Shown: in pieces, positions 9,801-21,849 of the stretch
How the letters are laid out: every line of letters starts with the position of its first letter
Numbering within the stretch: the stretch's first letter is position 1
Source: Limnephilus marmoratus
Lineage: Eukaryota > Arthropoda > Insecta > Trichoptera > Limnephilidae
Direction: 5' to 3'
Length of the DNA: 64,000 nucleotides
Assembly: GCA_917880885.1 (NCBI GenBank)
Contig: OU862916.1
Location: forward strand, 55,340,831-55,404,830
The notes under the pieces: generated by a model
Database searches by the model: none
What the model saw: the letters and a program-made list of their open reading frames with translations, nothing else
What the model was told of the DNA's origin: nothing
Program-made: the position numbers and the translations under genes

Positions 9801-11195
9801 CTAATTTATCTTATACTCCTTTACGAACTGCTCGTTTGATTCTAGTTCTTTTGACGATATGCGCAGGAAACTGCAGTACGGAACCAATTCCAAAACTTGG
9901 AACAACTTTTTGATTGAGTTTGCTTTCATGTGTAGCATTCGCATATAAAAAATTGCACTATGCGTCTCCGGGTCAAATCTCACCTCTGAGAAAAGTTCAA
10001 GGCAAAACTTGTAGTGAGAAAAGTTTGTACTCCTATGAGTTGAAAGTTACACTCTTTATGAAGCATTACATTGCTGACTCGATCGTGAAACTCAATTCAC
10101 GATTGGAGCGTACAATGTAGTCCAATATAGTCAGTATATTCCAAGTTGAGGGGGGGCAGCTTATATTTTTTATAAAGTTCACAGGGAAGGAACAAGGAAG
10201 TAGTCAGAAAAAACTAGAAATATTTATATACATGCTGAAGTGTACACGGCATTTCTCGGGGTTATGAACAGGGCCTACAGGAATATTGAGTTTGGGACCC
10301 CTTTGAAAGCCGCTAACTTACATATACACTTATAACGTTTATCTGTTATTTATATCATGTAAATTACTATCCAAGGTCATTTATTTGTAACTCTCACGAC
10401 AATCAATAAAATAATACAATCGTACATAAAATAGCTCTGTGCAATAAATAATAATGGTGATGAATCGTAAAAGTGAATACGAGAAAAAAACGGTCATATA
10501 AAACACCTTTATGTGGAAGAGAAAACCATTTGTCTGAAAACTTTCCTACACGTAGGCAGTAGGCAGGAGGAATGGAAACATTTTTATGGGCTAAGATTAT
10601 GATCATTGTTATGTTTTTTGTTTTAATGTGCACGAAGATAAAGATCTGTTATAACACAGAAACTTAAAATTATTAAAATTTCTTTATTTGCTATTGCCGA
10701 TTACAATGTAAATGGATACTTTAAAGGTACCAAGGTGCCTGTTTAAATAAGCAGAAATATTATGTTTGAATTTCACCAGCAATTTTTTTAATTTGTGATG
10801 TTTACTATTTTTTGTTTACTTGGTTTTTATCACAATAAAATATTATGAACATGTGTTATAAATATTCTGTCAATATTTTAATTTATTCCGTATTAAAAAT
10901 TATATTAGAAATTTCGCACACTTTGTATCAATAATACAATATGAACCATTTTTATTATTATTTTTAATCTATTTAATCTTCCCCTTACAAACTATTTAAA
11001 TAATTACTGATAATAATCTGTAACTCACTATTCATGTTGATTTTATTTATCGCTTTTCATTTTATTCCTAGTATTAACCACTTTTATTGTTTTATTTTGT
11101 AAATCAACATATTTCGTAAGCAAAGCTTTATGTCATCGGGGTTTACTTGAAAATGTTAATAATAATAATTAAAAAAAATTAATAAAATCCAATAC
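9801..11195. other. No gene recognised
   Basis: About 1.4 kb, AT-rich. Frames of 60-76 codons occur but show no recognisable domain or conserved motif. Confidence 0.45.
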
Positions 11196-11198
11196 AAA

Positions 11199-11690
11199 TC
11201 TGAAAAAGTCCAAGTTGTACAAAACGCAATTGTAAAATTATTTGTCGTCCCTAATATTTTCAAACAGAGACATATTACACCGTTACTGTTTCAGAGTGCC
11301 AAAATTTTACCTGTTAAGGCAATACTATGGCACAAAATTATAATTCAGTATATATCTACCCCGCTTAATAATTCCGAAATTTAACGATAAGTACGGAGAG
11401 AGAACGTTTGAATACATCATACCGAAGATATTTAATTTATTACCTGACACTATAAAGCAATGTAATTCTATGAATAAGGTTAAATATATGGTGAAAAATT
11501 GGCCATCGGAAAAAATTATTTATATTGATGTGATTGAAAAAATGTTGAATCTGTAGATATAAGTTGTAAATTTTAAATATAAAATGTTTATGTAACTAAA
11601 ACATAAGCACCTGTTGACAAGCCAAATCAATTGGCTTAGCAGGACTTGTTTGTTGATTATATGTATTATCTATTCTTTAAAAAAAAAAAA
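11199..11690 (+). pseudogene. Non-LTR RT C-terminus (L-E) with poly(A) tail
   Basis: The first frame (from 11199) gives VQVVQNAIVKLFVVP and, further on, LLFQSAKILPVKAILWHKII, the usual order after the RT core in Jockey/CR1-like LINEs. After a frameshift near 11385 a second frame gives YGERTFEYIIPKIFNLLP to a stop at 11554-11556, the conserved C-terminal segment. The 3' UTR holds a perfect 7-bp hairpin, AAGCCAA/TTGGCTT (11619-11637), and ends in poly(A) at 11679-11690. The catalytic core and endonuclease are missing. Confidence 0.7.
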
Positions 11691-11699
11691 CTATACCTA

Positions 11700-13340
11700 G
11701 ATGAATTTTTTGATTTTAATACGAAATTACTTAATTGAATTCTACGCCGAATATAATTTCACCTGTCGAACAAACGAGCAGATACACAGATAAGTGGAAA
11801 ATACTTGATCAATGATTTGAAGTGAGCTAATACTTTTCGTTGTAATATACTCGTGTATTAATGTCGATAACATCTTTATACGAAAATATTTCATGTTTAC
11901 CAATTATATTACACCAATATCCATGAACCCTTATAAGTCAGTTCATTCCGCTTTAGAATAAATTAAAATTCAGATAATCTAACAACCAGATCAATAGCAA
12001 AACGAAAGTGTGCATTGAAGCGCGCACCGCGCCGGACTTTCGCGAAACTGCAGTGAAGTGAGATTGAAAGTGAACCTTGAGCCAAAACGCTCACAGGTGT
12101 ACAAGGTACAATCTGAAGTTAACTGCATTGTACAAGGTACGTCTTCTGGCACAGACCACAAGGTAGCAGAAGTAGGAGGGAGAAAAACGAAAAACTCGGC
12201 AACCATCTTAATCCGATCACAGCGGTGAGAGGCAATATCAGATAGAAGGACAGTCGTTAAAATGAATTGTATCATTTGTTCGATTTAATCAAATGCTATT
12301 GAAATGGTTTTTATAGTGATGACGGTGAAATTATTGTTTATATTGTGTCGATGACCGGCAGATATAATGTGACTTTAAAGGTGGAGACTGTTAATTATTT
12401 TCATGATTGTTGTTCTGCACGAAGTGCCATAACTCTATCTTAGGTAATGTACAACCATTTTATTATTGGCATAACCATCACAATGATGCATTGGGGCAGA
12501 AGTTTGCAAAGTAATACCAAATACCAACACATAATAAACAATTAATTCATGATAAACAGAAGCACAGTGTATTTTCTCAATCATTGAAATTTATTATATA
12601 GGTAATTTGATTGCTTTTGCGTTGCAAAGGTACATATTTAAATTGATGTCCAAAACAAGCTGATAAAAATAGTGATTGAAAGAATAAAAACTTGAATGAT
12701 TGGTCATGTAATTTTTCCAAACTGTTGGTTTTGCCTGACCACAAGTAATAAGTGTGTAAATAAAGGTCATTAACTAATTTCATCACAGAATTATTACCTC
12801 AATGCGTTCCATTAACAAATTTATAAATTATTACTTCGTAGTCTTGTCGATGTTAACAGGATGCACAAAACCACTACTTATCGAAAGATATTTTGTACAC
12901 GATCCGAGGTTTGCGGTCAGGTATTCAAACTGCTAATAGAATTTGTGTTTTGTAATAAATAAAAGTATGATACCTACCATGGCTTAAGTTATCTATTTCC
13001 GTATGTAACAGTACGATAATTCTTGGTTTAAAGGTTAAAACCACGCAACAAGACCAGAAAATAAGTTGGTTGGGCCATCTACACAATACACCTACATTTA
13101 TGTACCACATACCTACACTTATGTACACACTTATGTACATTCATGAACCGCTGTACTTGGGAGATAATATTTTGCATATTCCTACCCTGCTCCTGTATGT
13201 ACCTGTCACGAACCGCATTGCCAATCATCAATTGATTTTCGCTTAAAAACCATCATATTGTCCAATTACACACATTTGCTCACGGTCAATTCCCGCGCCC
13301 ATCACTAAAGAAAAATATTATGCCGCTGAATTAAATCAAA
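11700..13340. other. No gene recognised
   Basis: AT-rich with a moderately less AT-rich patch at 12000-12200 containing two TGTACAAGGTAC copies (near 12098 and 12131). A 94-codon minus frame there has no recognisable similarity. Confidence 0.4.
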
Positions 13341-13345
13341 TCCGC

Positions 13346-13404
13346 TATAAAAGCAGTGCCAGTAAAGAGCCAGAAAGGACAATTCTACAAGACCCGCAGT
13401 AAGT
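13346..13404 (+). promoter_or_regulatory. Candidate core promoter and first exon with splice donor
   Basis: TATAAAAG at 13346-13353 is followed 25-30 bp later by a plausible start region (GAAAGGACAATTC) and then by a consensus splice donor GTAAGT at 13399-13404. This spacing is common for insect genes with a short non-coding first exon. No downstream exon was recognised, so it may be chance. Confidence 0.25.
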
Positions 13405-14055
13405 CCTATTTCTTTCCTCAACTGTATGACGTACGTCTTCTCAGTAAAGTGGTTACAAATTAAATTACACATACATCATACAAAGGTCCTTCGAATATTT
13501 AAAGAATTACACTAAATTACACACCATAAATATAACAAGTTAAAAAAGAATTGAAGATGTAATATGTTGGCAAAATGGGGGAAAAAACTCAAAATGACTT
13601 TATTTATGTGAATATTTATGCTAAATTACTGAGCCGAGTAGCAGTTTACGTTTTAAATTTTGTGGGTCAATATGTCAAATATTCAAAAACCCCTATTATT
13701 GATGACTTAACTGGCGGTAGGATATCCTCATTCGAAATGTAAAAGTTCACAAGAATACTTTGCGCAATTGTGGAAATGGTTCTCGCAACTTTCCGACCGT
13801 ATTGCTGTGCTCCGATAATTCTCCTAAAATTATCAAAGAACTTGCAAGTGTTGACAAAATTGTTTTTGTGACTTTGAAAAAAATTGCTTTACAGAGTACC
13901 TAACTATTCGTTAACAATAAATAATTGTTGCCTACCGATGACTTAACATTTCCTACATATAAATTTTTGTTTAATAATAAACTTTTGTAGTAATAGTTTC
14001 AAGTTTAAAATATTGGGGTACTCCGAGTTTTACTTGGCTGCTCGTATTGTCCAAT
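13405..14055. other. No gene recognised
   Basis: AT-rich. No frame or repeat end supported. Confidence 0.4.
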
Positions 14056-14060
14056 GTTTA

Positions 14061-14290
14061 CGCGCAATGAATGCTAAAAAGCAAACAATTCAGCGAATTA
14101 AGATTGAGAAGGGAATTTCGAAACCTAACACTAAACCACTAAATATATGACAAAGAGGAAAGCTTGAGCCCAATAACATGTGCAAGTGTGCCAAGAAACC
14201 TATACCATACCAATTAAAGCAGATTGGATTCAATGTGATCAGTGCCAACAATGGAGCCATGAATTGTACACTTCATGTATTATAGTGGTC
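14061..14290 (+). pseudogene. Relic encoding a PHD-like zinc finger, probably transposon-derived
   Basis: The first frame starts at a methionine (14068) with a basic segment (NAKKQTIQRIKIEKG) and hits a stop near 14148. A frame change then gives a Cys-rich segment in which CQE is followed by DWIQCDQCQQWSHELYTSC. The C-x2-C-x4-W-x2-(H)-x-[C to Y] pattern resembles the PHD-like finger at the C-terminus of pogo/Tigger/jerky-type and some other insect transposases. No DDE core is seen. The link to a specific superfamily is inference. Confidence 0.4.
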
Positions 14291-14291
14291 A

Positions 14292-15120
14292 CGGGTTCGA
14301 TTCATTGTGACAATTATTCCGTTGAGGTGCTCAACTCAATATGTACTTCCTTAGCAGAGAGATTGAGATTTCTATATTGATTGAAGACAATTGATTTATT
14401 TGTTAATCTATCTATTACAATGCAACATTATAGTTATATGTAGGTACATACAAAAGATTTTAATTAAAAATAGTAAATTTTCTCATTACATTATAAATTA
14501 ACGCTCTGTGACTGTTAAAAAAATGTATAAAACCCTAAAAATGCTTGTTTTACTGATAAAAAGACATTTTTTTATGCTTATTATTATGGATGCTTTTAAA
14601 AACAAAATTATCCCGCTTTAACAAATCCCAGGTTTAAACTAGTTCCAGAGACGGTAATTGAAGTTCGTCCTCTTCCTTCTCTGTTGAATGGTTTCGGTTT
14701 CAGACTGTATTTGATGTCAGTGCATTTTATCTTTCTGATCTCCTTATATTTTGTATCCAGCTTTTATTTGATATGTTAAGTCTTATTACGATTTTTGAGA
14801 GAGAGTGGGATTTTATCGTAGAGTTTAGTACCATAGTACAAGAAGCTTTTTGTCGAAAAGTTGCATTTGTAATTACTTGTTAGTTATGTTTTTGACCTTG
14901 AGACATGACATCGATAGTGGAAATTTAGGTATTGTTTGTATTTTTGGTGTCTCTAGAAGTAATCCCAATTATTTCTTTTAGCACTGAATCATTTTTTGAA
15001 AGCATTCTAACTTCTAACCATACTAAGACGTTCCCCGATTCCATGAAGAAAATAAAAAAAAAACACTCAAAAAGAAAGCTTATTAAATATACCTATAGGA
15101 TGCATAAGTAAGCCTGGCTA
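14292..15120. other. No gene recognised
   Basis: AT-rich. No coding or element structure supported. Confidence 0.4.
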
Positions 15121-15124
15121 ACCA

Positions 15125-15400
15125 TAATAATATAATAAAACACACATAAAACTTAACTCCACTTAATTTTATTTTGACCGTAACCGGTTTTAGCCTAATA
15201 AAACCATCTTCAGACTGGTACAAATAATTATTAATCTAGAGTTCATATACATAACATATGCGGGAGAGGGAGCATGGTAGTCTACAAAAATTTCATTCAA
15301 ATTATATGGTTTTTCCATATTTTTTGGCATGTCTTCTTTGATGAATGGATTTTTAGTTATTTTGTCATTAGCAGTAGACATGGCTAAACACCAGTGGCAG
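15125..15400 (-). mobile_element. Penelope-like tail (PLE-C), copy 1
   Basis: The minus strand carries TTATTTGTACCAGTCTGAAG, a hammerhead-like motif, then CGGTTACGGTCAAAATAAAA and AAGTGGAGTTAAGTTTTATG. The same order occurs at 45950-46090. Upstream on the minus strand a 63-codon frame (15190-15381) runs toward the tail; I do not recognise its product. Confidence 0.65.
15176..15213 (-). ncRNA. Hammerhead-like motif, PLE-C copy 1 (damaged)
   Basis: CUGAAGA (15207-15213), an extra base, a weak stem II, then AAAA where GAAA is expected, followed by the CCG/CGG stem III with loop GUUA and the GUC triplet (15176-15178). The G-to-A change at the conserved GAAA should abolish activity. Confidence 0.5.
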
Positions 15401-17255
15401 TCTGAGGGTGGGATTTTTCATTTACACTCTACTTAACCCTCCCGTTGCTGAAAGGGGTTCCCATAATTTCTAAATTTACTATTCTCCATGTAGAATTTTT
15501 AATAGAGACTTAACGATTTCGATATTTTTTGTATTCCTGCAAAACCGATAAACACATATTCTTCCATTAAAAAAAATATAAAATTGTCCTAGATTAAAGC
15601 GTAAAAAAATATTTTGTTACTGTGTAGGTATCATTCCTTGCCTCGTATGATATTTCTTGCTCGCTGAAACCACATCTACGACAAAATAAACTATGAGAAA
15701 TGCTCCATCTCTCTCCCACATTAGTTCGCTAAATGGATATGGTTCCCTGTTCTTTTCGCACCTTGGCAATTTACGGCATCTCGTTCCCACGCACTACATC
15801 GAAAGCTGCATAAGGGTGTAAGGACATAGTGTCCTTTACCTAGTGCGTCGCCCGTCTGGCTGACCCAACCAGCTGTGTTTATTGGGGTTTAGCTACAGTG
15901 CGTGTCAAAACACTACAGCGGACGGTAAAAAAATAATTTGAATAGTAAAAAGTTTGAATTGCGGTTTTTGTGGTAAATCGTTCCATTCTTGTAATATTGC
16001 CTTTCAATAATTGCGTTAATAATGACAAGAAAGGGTATAATTGATGAAGAATTATTAAAATTTCAGTATTTCGTCAGGAGCGTTACAGCATTGCTTTTTT
16101 TTTAGTATATATCTACGACAATAATGTCATTTTTTTCGTGAATCCAGATATTTTTGACAATTCTTCCCTGTTTTTATTACTATGTACTTTTTATATCCAT
16201 TTCGCCCATACAATTTTATACTAAAAAATAAGTTAAAATATAACAATCTATGTGTGTACCTTCACAGTTTAAAAAAATCATTAAGAGTTGGGTTACTTTG
16301 TTTCAATTTTATAGATATAATTTATCAACAATATGTGAAAGGTTTGCGACAGAAGATGTTTATTATTAGAATTTCCCACCGTAGTTGGAAGGGTATTCCG
16401 AGTAAATAGTAATAATTAGTGGCAGAAGGGTATTTTTAAAATGAACCGTTAAAATAACATCAAGGCAATGCAAATAGCATGAATATAATGACATTTGGGA
16501 AATAACCCATTAATGGTTTATTCTATTGTACCTAAAACAGGTATTATTATTTTCCAGATATTCATGGATTCTTAGAAGCATTATTTGCATATCATTGCTC
16601 TGGTACTGCCTTCCAAGAAACTTATAATGATTATTGCGGAACATGGAACTCACATTTTTTCCGTTTCATGTAAGGGGCACTTTGGGGGTCATTTATTTTT
16701 ATTTATCTCAAAATGGGTTCATAAAAATTATTTTAAGATTTTGACAGGCTCAATCGTTCGATTTATAAAACAGTTTAAAAACGTTCTTCAACTAGTTTTT
16801 AGTGTAGGTAATTTTTATAAAACATACGTTCAATTATAATAAATGATCTTATAGTTAAGTGTTCTAGCTCTTTTTTTTAAACCACCACTATATAGTTATT
16901 GTTATTTATAGTACTTATTTGATTCTTTACATTGTTTTTTATTTGTTACTTTGCCCCTCTTCGACCTTGCTAAATAACTGTTTTTGAAGATGATTTAAAT
17001 AAATATTAAATATATGATTTTATTATTTTATGCTGAATTTAAATAAATGATAAAATTGTTAAGTTTTTTTTGTAATTGTTGTAATATCGACCAATTTGTA
17101 TGTATATCTTGCGTAGTTTAATGTTTAACAATTTTTGATGTCTGTTTATTTTCTATGTGTGTAAATCAATTATCGTACCCCAAAAAATGAAATTTTAAAA
17201 ATCATTGTTTTAATTTTAATATTATTTTTGTTATTTTGGAACCACCCAGTTATTC
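15401..17255. other. No gene recognised; one imperfect palindrome
   Basis: Mostly AT-rich. At 15807-15840 the sequence GTGTAAGGACA TAG TGTCCTTTAC can form a hairpin of about 10 bp. The surrounding 15720-15920 stretch is less AT-rich than its neighbours and may be an old repeat. Confidence 0.4.
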
Positions 17256-17257
17256 GC

Positions 17258-17365
17258 TCTGTTAGCCGCCGACCGCGGCGATACGCCGGCCGGCAGGTAC
17301 CAAAGTACCGACTAGGAAGCAAGCCAAAGCCGTCGCGGCCGGAGCCGGAGCGTTCGATGATGAAT
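17258..17365. other. GC-rich island of unknown origin
   Basis: About 100 bp with many CpG dinucleotides (GCCGCCGACCGCGGCGATAC and GTCGCGGCCGGAGCCGGAGC) in otherwise strongly AT-rich DNA. Both strands are open here, but the product is not recognised. Confidence 0.45.
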
Positions 17366-17835
17366 GATTTTGTTTGAAAATATATCAATAAGTTTAATAT
17401 TATGAAATTAACTGTATAATGATAATTATTTAACGGAAATACATTAAACGTGCAAGCCACAAGAGTAATTTACCATTAAATTTATAAATAAATTGGAAAA
17501 GTGGCATTGAAATGATAAAATCCCTGGGGTTGTAGCATCACCCCTCATAGTACCCAACGTTTTGTTTTGCATCTTGGCATGCCGGGGGTTAAGCTTAGCA
17601 GTTTACAGTTCCTTTCGCAGTGCATTTGACATTTACGGAAAAATGGGTTTTTTCACGATGCCAACTGCTTAGGTAAAAGTAAATAGGGATGACAGCATAA
17701 AAACTACCATAATTCCCACATTTTCGTATTGGGAACTGTGTATATATTTTTTTCATGTGGCAACCCACACAATAAATGTCAAACATTGTGTGCGAATTGC
17801 TTCATCTATGGTTGAGTTGTTGTTTGTTTCACGTT
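17366..17835. other. No gene recognised
   Basis: AT-rich spacer. No supported feature. Confidence 0.4.
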
Positions 17836-18230
17836 TTAACTAACTAACTAACCATCACGCCGTTTCTCCGCAGGGGTAGGCGGAGAGGACGGACCGCCAA
17901 ACAACTCGGTCTTGGCACACACTCTTTGCCTCACTCACATTCATACATCGTCTCATACATTCTCTTTTATTATTCTGACTTTTGACATGGCCCGACTCAA
18001 GTATCTGATTCACTTGATCGTGCCATGTCTTCCTCGGGCGTCCCCGACTTCTTCTACCATTCACATTCGCGTCGTATATTCTTCTTACACTACTTTCTTC
18101 GTTCATTCGCTTTACATGCCCAAACCATCTGAGGGTCCCTTTCTTAATCTTACGCATTAGGCTTACATCTGCCTTACATTCTTTGCGGATATCCACATTT
18201 CTCACGATCGTACATTGTTTTACCACACAT
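17836..18230 (-). pseudogene. Non-LTR RT extreme C-terminus (L-F), copy 1
   Basis: The minus-strand frame (stop at 17855) reads LRWFGHVKRMNEES, then RRSRGRPRKTWHDQV and a W-containing basic C-terminus. This G-H-x-x-R-M...GRPRxxW layout is the signature of the region after the RT thumb in many insect LINEs, including RTE-like ones. After the stop the strand runs straight into a (GTTA)n run (17836-17852), probably the element's 3' terminus. The copy is 5'-truncated. A second copy is at 25752-25985. Confidence 0.75.
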
Positions 18231-18242
18231 ACGTCTCAAGGA

Positions 18243-18490
18243 TCACGTTTTAAATTGTAATAAAATTATTAGCAATGAGTAATTCTTTCGAATAACATAT
18301 ATCATATCTGCAATTAATGTAGTCAAAAGTCGAGCAGTTTCTTTATTAACGCGAAATCGGCTTACGAAATCTAGGTCTTCCATTAGATAGAAATTCCTGC
18401 GTATATTATGTCGCTTTACACGTCGTGTCATATAGTTAATTATTAGTTCATCGCCAGAACCTGATGAACTGTCACTTGTTGCGATCATAA
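18243..18490 (-). pseudogene. PIF/Harbinger transposase N-terminal fragment
   Basis: An 81-codon minus frame holds an acidic and serine-rich start (ATSDSSSGSGDE) followed by LMEDLDFVSRFRVNKETARL, which matches the helix-turn-helix-like start of HARBI1/PIF nucleases, where (E/D)FxxRFRLSKxxxxxLL is typical. The DDE nuclease core is missing. It lies next to the L-F LINE fragment with no clear terminal repeat, so it is a fragment cut by other insertions. Confidence 0.6.
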
Positions 18491-18636
18491 TGATAAAATA
18501 CTAGCAAATACCATAAAATAGATAGCAAGAAAATCTCTGAACTGTCACCAAAGTGACATTTAGACAACGGCCGCCATTTTGGTTACCTTTACTTTCGCAT
18601 TTGCAGCACCATTGTGGGCCTGTAAGATGTAAGGTG

Positions 18637-18696
18637 AAAGTAAACGGTAAATGTCAAATGAAAAAACCCATTTCTATGTTTTTGACCGTTTACTTT
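18637..18696. repeat. 12-bp inverted repeat
   Basis: AAAGTAAACGGT (18637-18648) and ACCGTTTACTTT (18685-18696) are perfect inverted copies 36 bp apart. It could be part of a Harbinger-related terminus, but this is a guess. Confidence 0.5.
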
Positions 18697-18709
18697 GTGA
18701 TGGGTCAAC

Positions 18710-19375
18710 CCCCCCCTAATGAAAACTTTAAAATATTTCTTCTTCTCGTGCGTTCTGATCTCCGGTTGGCAGATCTTACTCTCGTACCTACTGAATGATT
18801 CGCCATTATTTTTTTTTGAATCATGACTTATTTTTCCCACCCCTGTGACTGAACACAGTAAAAGGTAGTTTTCCGGGAAATTCTTACAATAAACCCTTTT
18901 CTCCACGTTGTGTGATTTTTTTTCGGAGCACCTAGAACATCTAGGATAGGTATTTAAGGTCTCTCGTGGTAACTTTCGGTTCTTTTAGGTAAGGTGTGGA
19001 AGAATTACTCTGTATCTCTTAGACGTCTGAAGGACACGCCCTGTCTAAACTACCCTAAATTTGTCCCCGCTATGATTCTAATGATATACACTGCTCCAAT
19101 ATTCACATAATGAGCACTGTTGTTATTACTCTCACTAGGCTATAAAATTGATCTCTCCCCCTCTACTTCCTAATAAGTTTTAATGTACGTACCTGGAATG
19201 TTTCATTTCATGTGGATAATTGGCGATTCTCTGCACCGCTCTCCATGGCTATATCCTATACATAATCGTGATAATATGTTCTGTTGTTAGTAAACACAAT
19301 TTTATACCTAGGATGGAAGCATAAAGACGGGATAGAGGATAGGATGGATGGTGACGGGAAAGGAATTCTTTGCAA
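18710..19375. other. No gene recognised
   Basis: Intermediate base composition. Frames up to about 100 codons overlap on both strands without recognisable domains. Confidence 0.4.
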
Positions 19376-19379
19376 GCTA

Positions 19380-20110
19380 ATACTGGCTCCTCCACTTGAC
19401 CAAGTTGACTAGGTGGTCAGCTCTCCGGACACGACCCTCCGACCAATGCATGATGAGGCTATACCCATGGCACCCGGAAAATCTCTTGACGATAAACCAG
19501 TTACCCGGACCCCTCCATAACAAAAGAAGAACGGCATGCCTTCAAACCTTTCCCAGACAACTCCAGTATCGAACACCTCCGGAACTACTTTACTGGCTCT
19601 AGAAGGGGTAATCAATTTCGTCCCTTATCAAGACTCTAAAGACAAGACGGTACAAAGTGGCGTAAGCTTGTGACAGGCAGATCCTTCTCCCACGTGACCG
19701 ACCTAGCGTTACAGACCACCTCTGGAAACCGACTTATCCCCACCCTTGTAAGAGATACGTTTGCTTCCAGGTCGATAGGATTAAAAAATGTGATGATGCT
19801 GCAGGAATCTCTCCACAAGAGCCATGCCTATGCCTCCATCCACACTACCTTGCCGATAACTCGAGATGCTTTTGGTCAAGACGCCTCCGTCAGCGAACCA
19901 TGCCCTTTCATACTGATGGCATCTCATTTCATACGACCTATCGCGCCCATCCGCTCGACATAGTTCCGCGAAACGGAATTGCTTCCAGCACCTCGCGAGA
20001 CCCGATCAGTCTATGGTGAGCATCCTCCAACATGACAATGCAGAAAGACCCTTACCGGGGGACCACCAATTTGTGTGTATGTGTGGCCTCGGTGTCACCA
20101 TCAAATTGCC
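19380..20110. other. GC-richer block of unknown origin
   Basis: About 730 bp clearly richer in G+C than the flanks. Several broken frames run on both strands (plus 19396-19602, 19670-19963; minus 19409-19615, 19636-19818). None shows a motif I recognise. The pattern of broken frames suggests a decayed coding sequence of a transferred or mobile element, but I cannot name it. Confidence 0.4.
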
Positions 20111-21225
20111 CAATCGTAAAGATTTAAAAAAGCGTAATTCAAGAAGTAGGGATTCAGCTGAGTACCTGTTAGTTTTATTTGTTTCATATTTGATATCGTG
20201 ATCCTGCTCTTCTGCTCCCTTGTCTAAAGATGTCTGTTCGGGTTGCAGGTAATCGCCTTCAATTTGATATGTCGTACTCTCGAGACGCTCCCCATTTGGT
20301 TGACTGTATTCTCTGTGTCAGGTTCATTTTTTTTGTGTCAGCGCGGCATCAGCTGTCTGGGAGGAAACGTCACTGCCCTAGATGATAATAACGCTTAAAC
20401 ATATCCATATCAGCGCTGCAATAATATTAATTTTCTCGGCGCTGGAACTGTTGAAATTTACTGCCCAGGGCTCGCGTTCCATTCACGCCACTCTGCAACC
20501 AGATACCTGTAATTTAAATATAGATTCTTTAACTTACCCATACGTAATTGTTTTAATTCTCCGGTCGCGAAAACACGACCAATCGTATCTTAATTACGTA
20601 TCCTGTAGACCTGCACCTATGGAGAGAACACAAAGGACCCTTCCTACGATTCCCTAAATTCTTGTACGACAAGGCCTAACGTAATCTTAGATTTACGATT
20701 AAATTTAACCCCCTCCCCTTATAGTCTCAATTTGATTGGAGGTATCTTTATCGCTTCAGTCTGACTACCTCGCAATTGTAATGTACTCCTGTTGTCCGAT
20801 GTTTGAAGATTACTTCCAATATACCTATCGTCCCTCTTTAAATATGTGTGCTCTCTAAGGTTAAATTACCGCTTGTTACATCTTCGTATCGAAACCACTA
20901 GATTGAACGTTTTCATAGATTATTATTATTATTGTTTTATTTCTAACTATTCGGAATACATTTTTTTCCATTTCAAGAGTACGATTGTTTGGTCGTAATT
21001 AAGACCCTTTTTTTATATCCTATTATTATTTCTGATTTAAAACCCGCAATTTTATTATTATCATTTATTTGTCGACACCGTTTAAATTGTAGTAATACTG
21101 AAGTTTTTATTATTAGATCACGCTTGTTTAAACCGAATTAATAACTGTTATTACAACTCGATATTCTCACTGTCCTTAAATAATTTCACTAATTTTTTAA
21201 AGTTCCTAAAAGCTTTTCACCACTG
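20111..21225. other. No gene recognised
   Basis: Becomes more AT-rich toward 21 kb. No supported gene. May belong to the same old element as 19380-20110. Confidence 0.35.
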
Positions 21226-21275
21226 GCTCGTACCCCTTTCCCTGAATCTAATTGAATAACACCTTGCACAAAATC

Positions 21276-21845
21276 CACTGAAGTTAGCTCGACAATCCAC
21301 TGAGCGTTTTTTCGCTAAGTCTTCGAAAAATCCCAAACACTCCCGGTTCGCGCGCTTTTGGTAAGCCTTTTCTTACGAGATCTCACAGTCAACTTAAAAT
21401 TTACGGCCTCAACATAGGCTAGTCCAGTGGCGGATTATTGGGAAAACCTATATTTATAACCGTTTTATATTCTTCACTTATCTAGTGTTCGTATTTAGGG
21501 TTTTCAGTTGATATCCCTTTTTGTTGTAATTTTAAAACCACTGTAAGCATTAACACTGAGTCTGTATTTTTTTATTATTATCTCGCAGATCTCGTTCAAT
21601 AAGGATATTATTGTTATTATTATTAATTATGACAGGAGTCCAATACTTTAATAAGTCTCTATTCCCAAATTTAAATGTTTATCGCGCGGCAATCGCGAAT
21701 TTTAACAACGATTATCTTTATTAAGTAACACAACACCGAACTTCTTTATCTTACACCATAAATGCCAAATCTTCACTGAAGTTAGTTTTAACAAACACTT
21801 CTCGTTTTCGCTAAGTCCACAGCGAGCCACAACACTCTTTTCGAA
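21276..21845. repeat. Pair of diverged direct repeats
   Basis: 21276-21335 and 21774-21845 share CACTGAAGTTAG, then TTTTCGCTAAGTC and a TTCGAAA-like block in the same order. This could be an LTR or 5' leader pair of a decayed retroelement on the minus strand, but no coding region confirms it. Confidence 0.4.
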
Positions 21846-21849
21846 ATTC

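Noticed and set aside
11991..12275. 94-codon minus frame starting with a hydrophobic segment
   Set aside because: It could be read as a signal peptide, but there is no homology cue, the frame is short, and the region has no gene context.
21420..21440. CAGTGGCGGATTATTGG as a hAT terminus
   Set aside because: No inverted partner and no 8-bp duplication were found.
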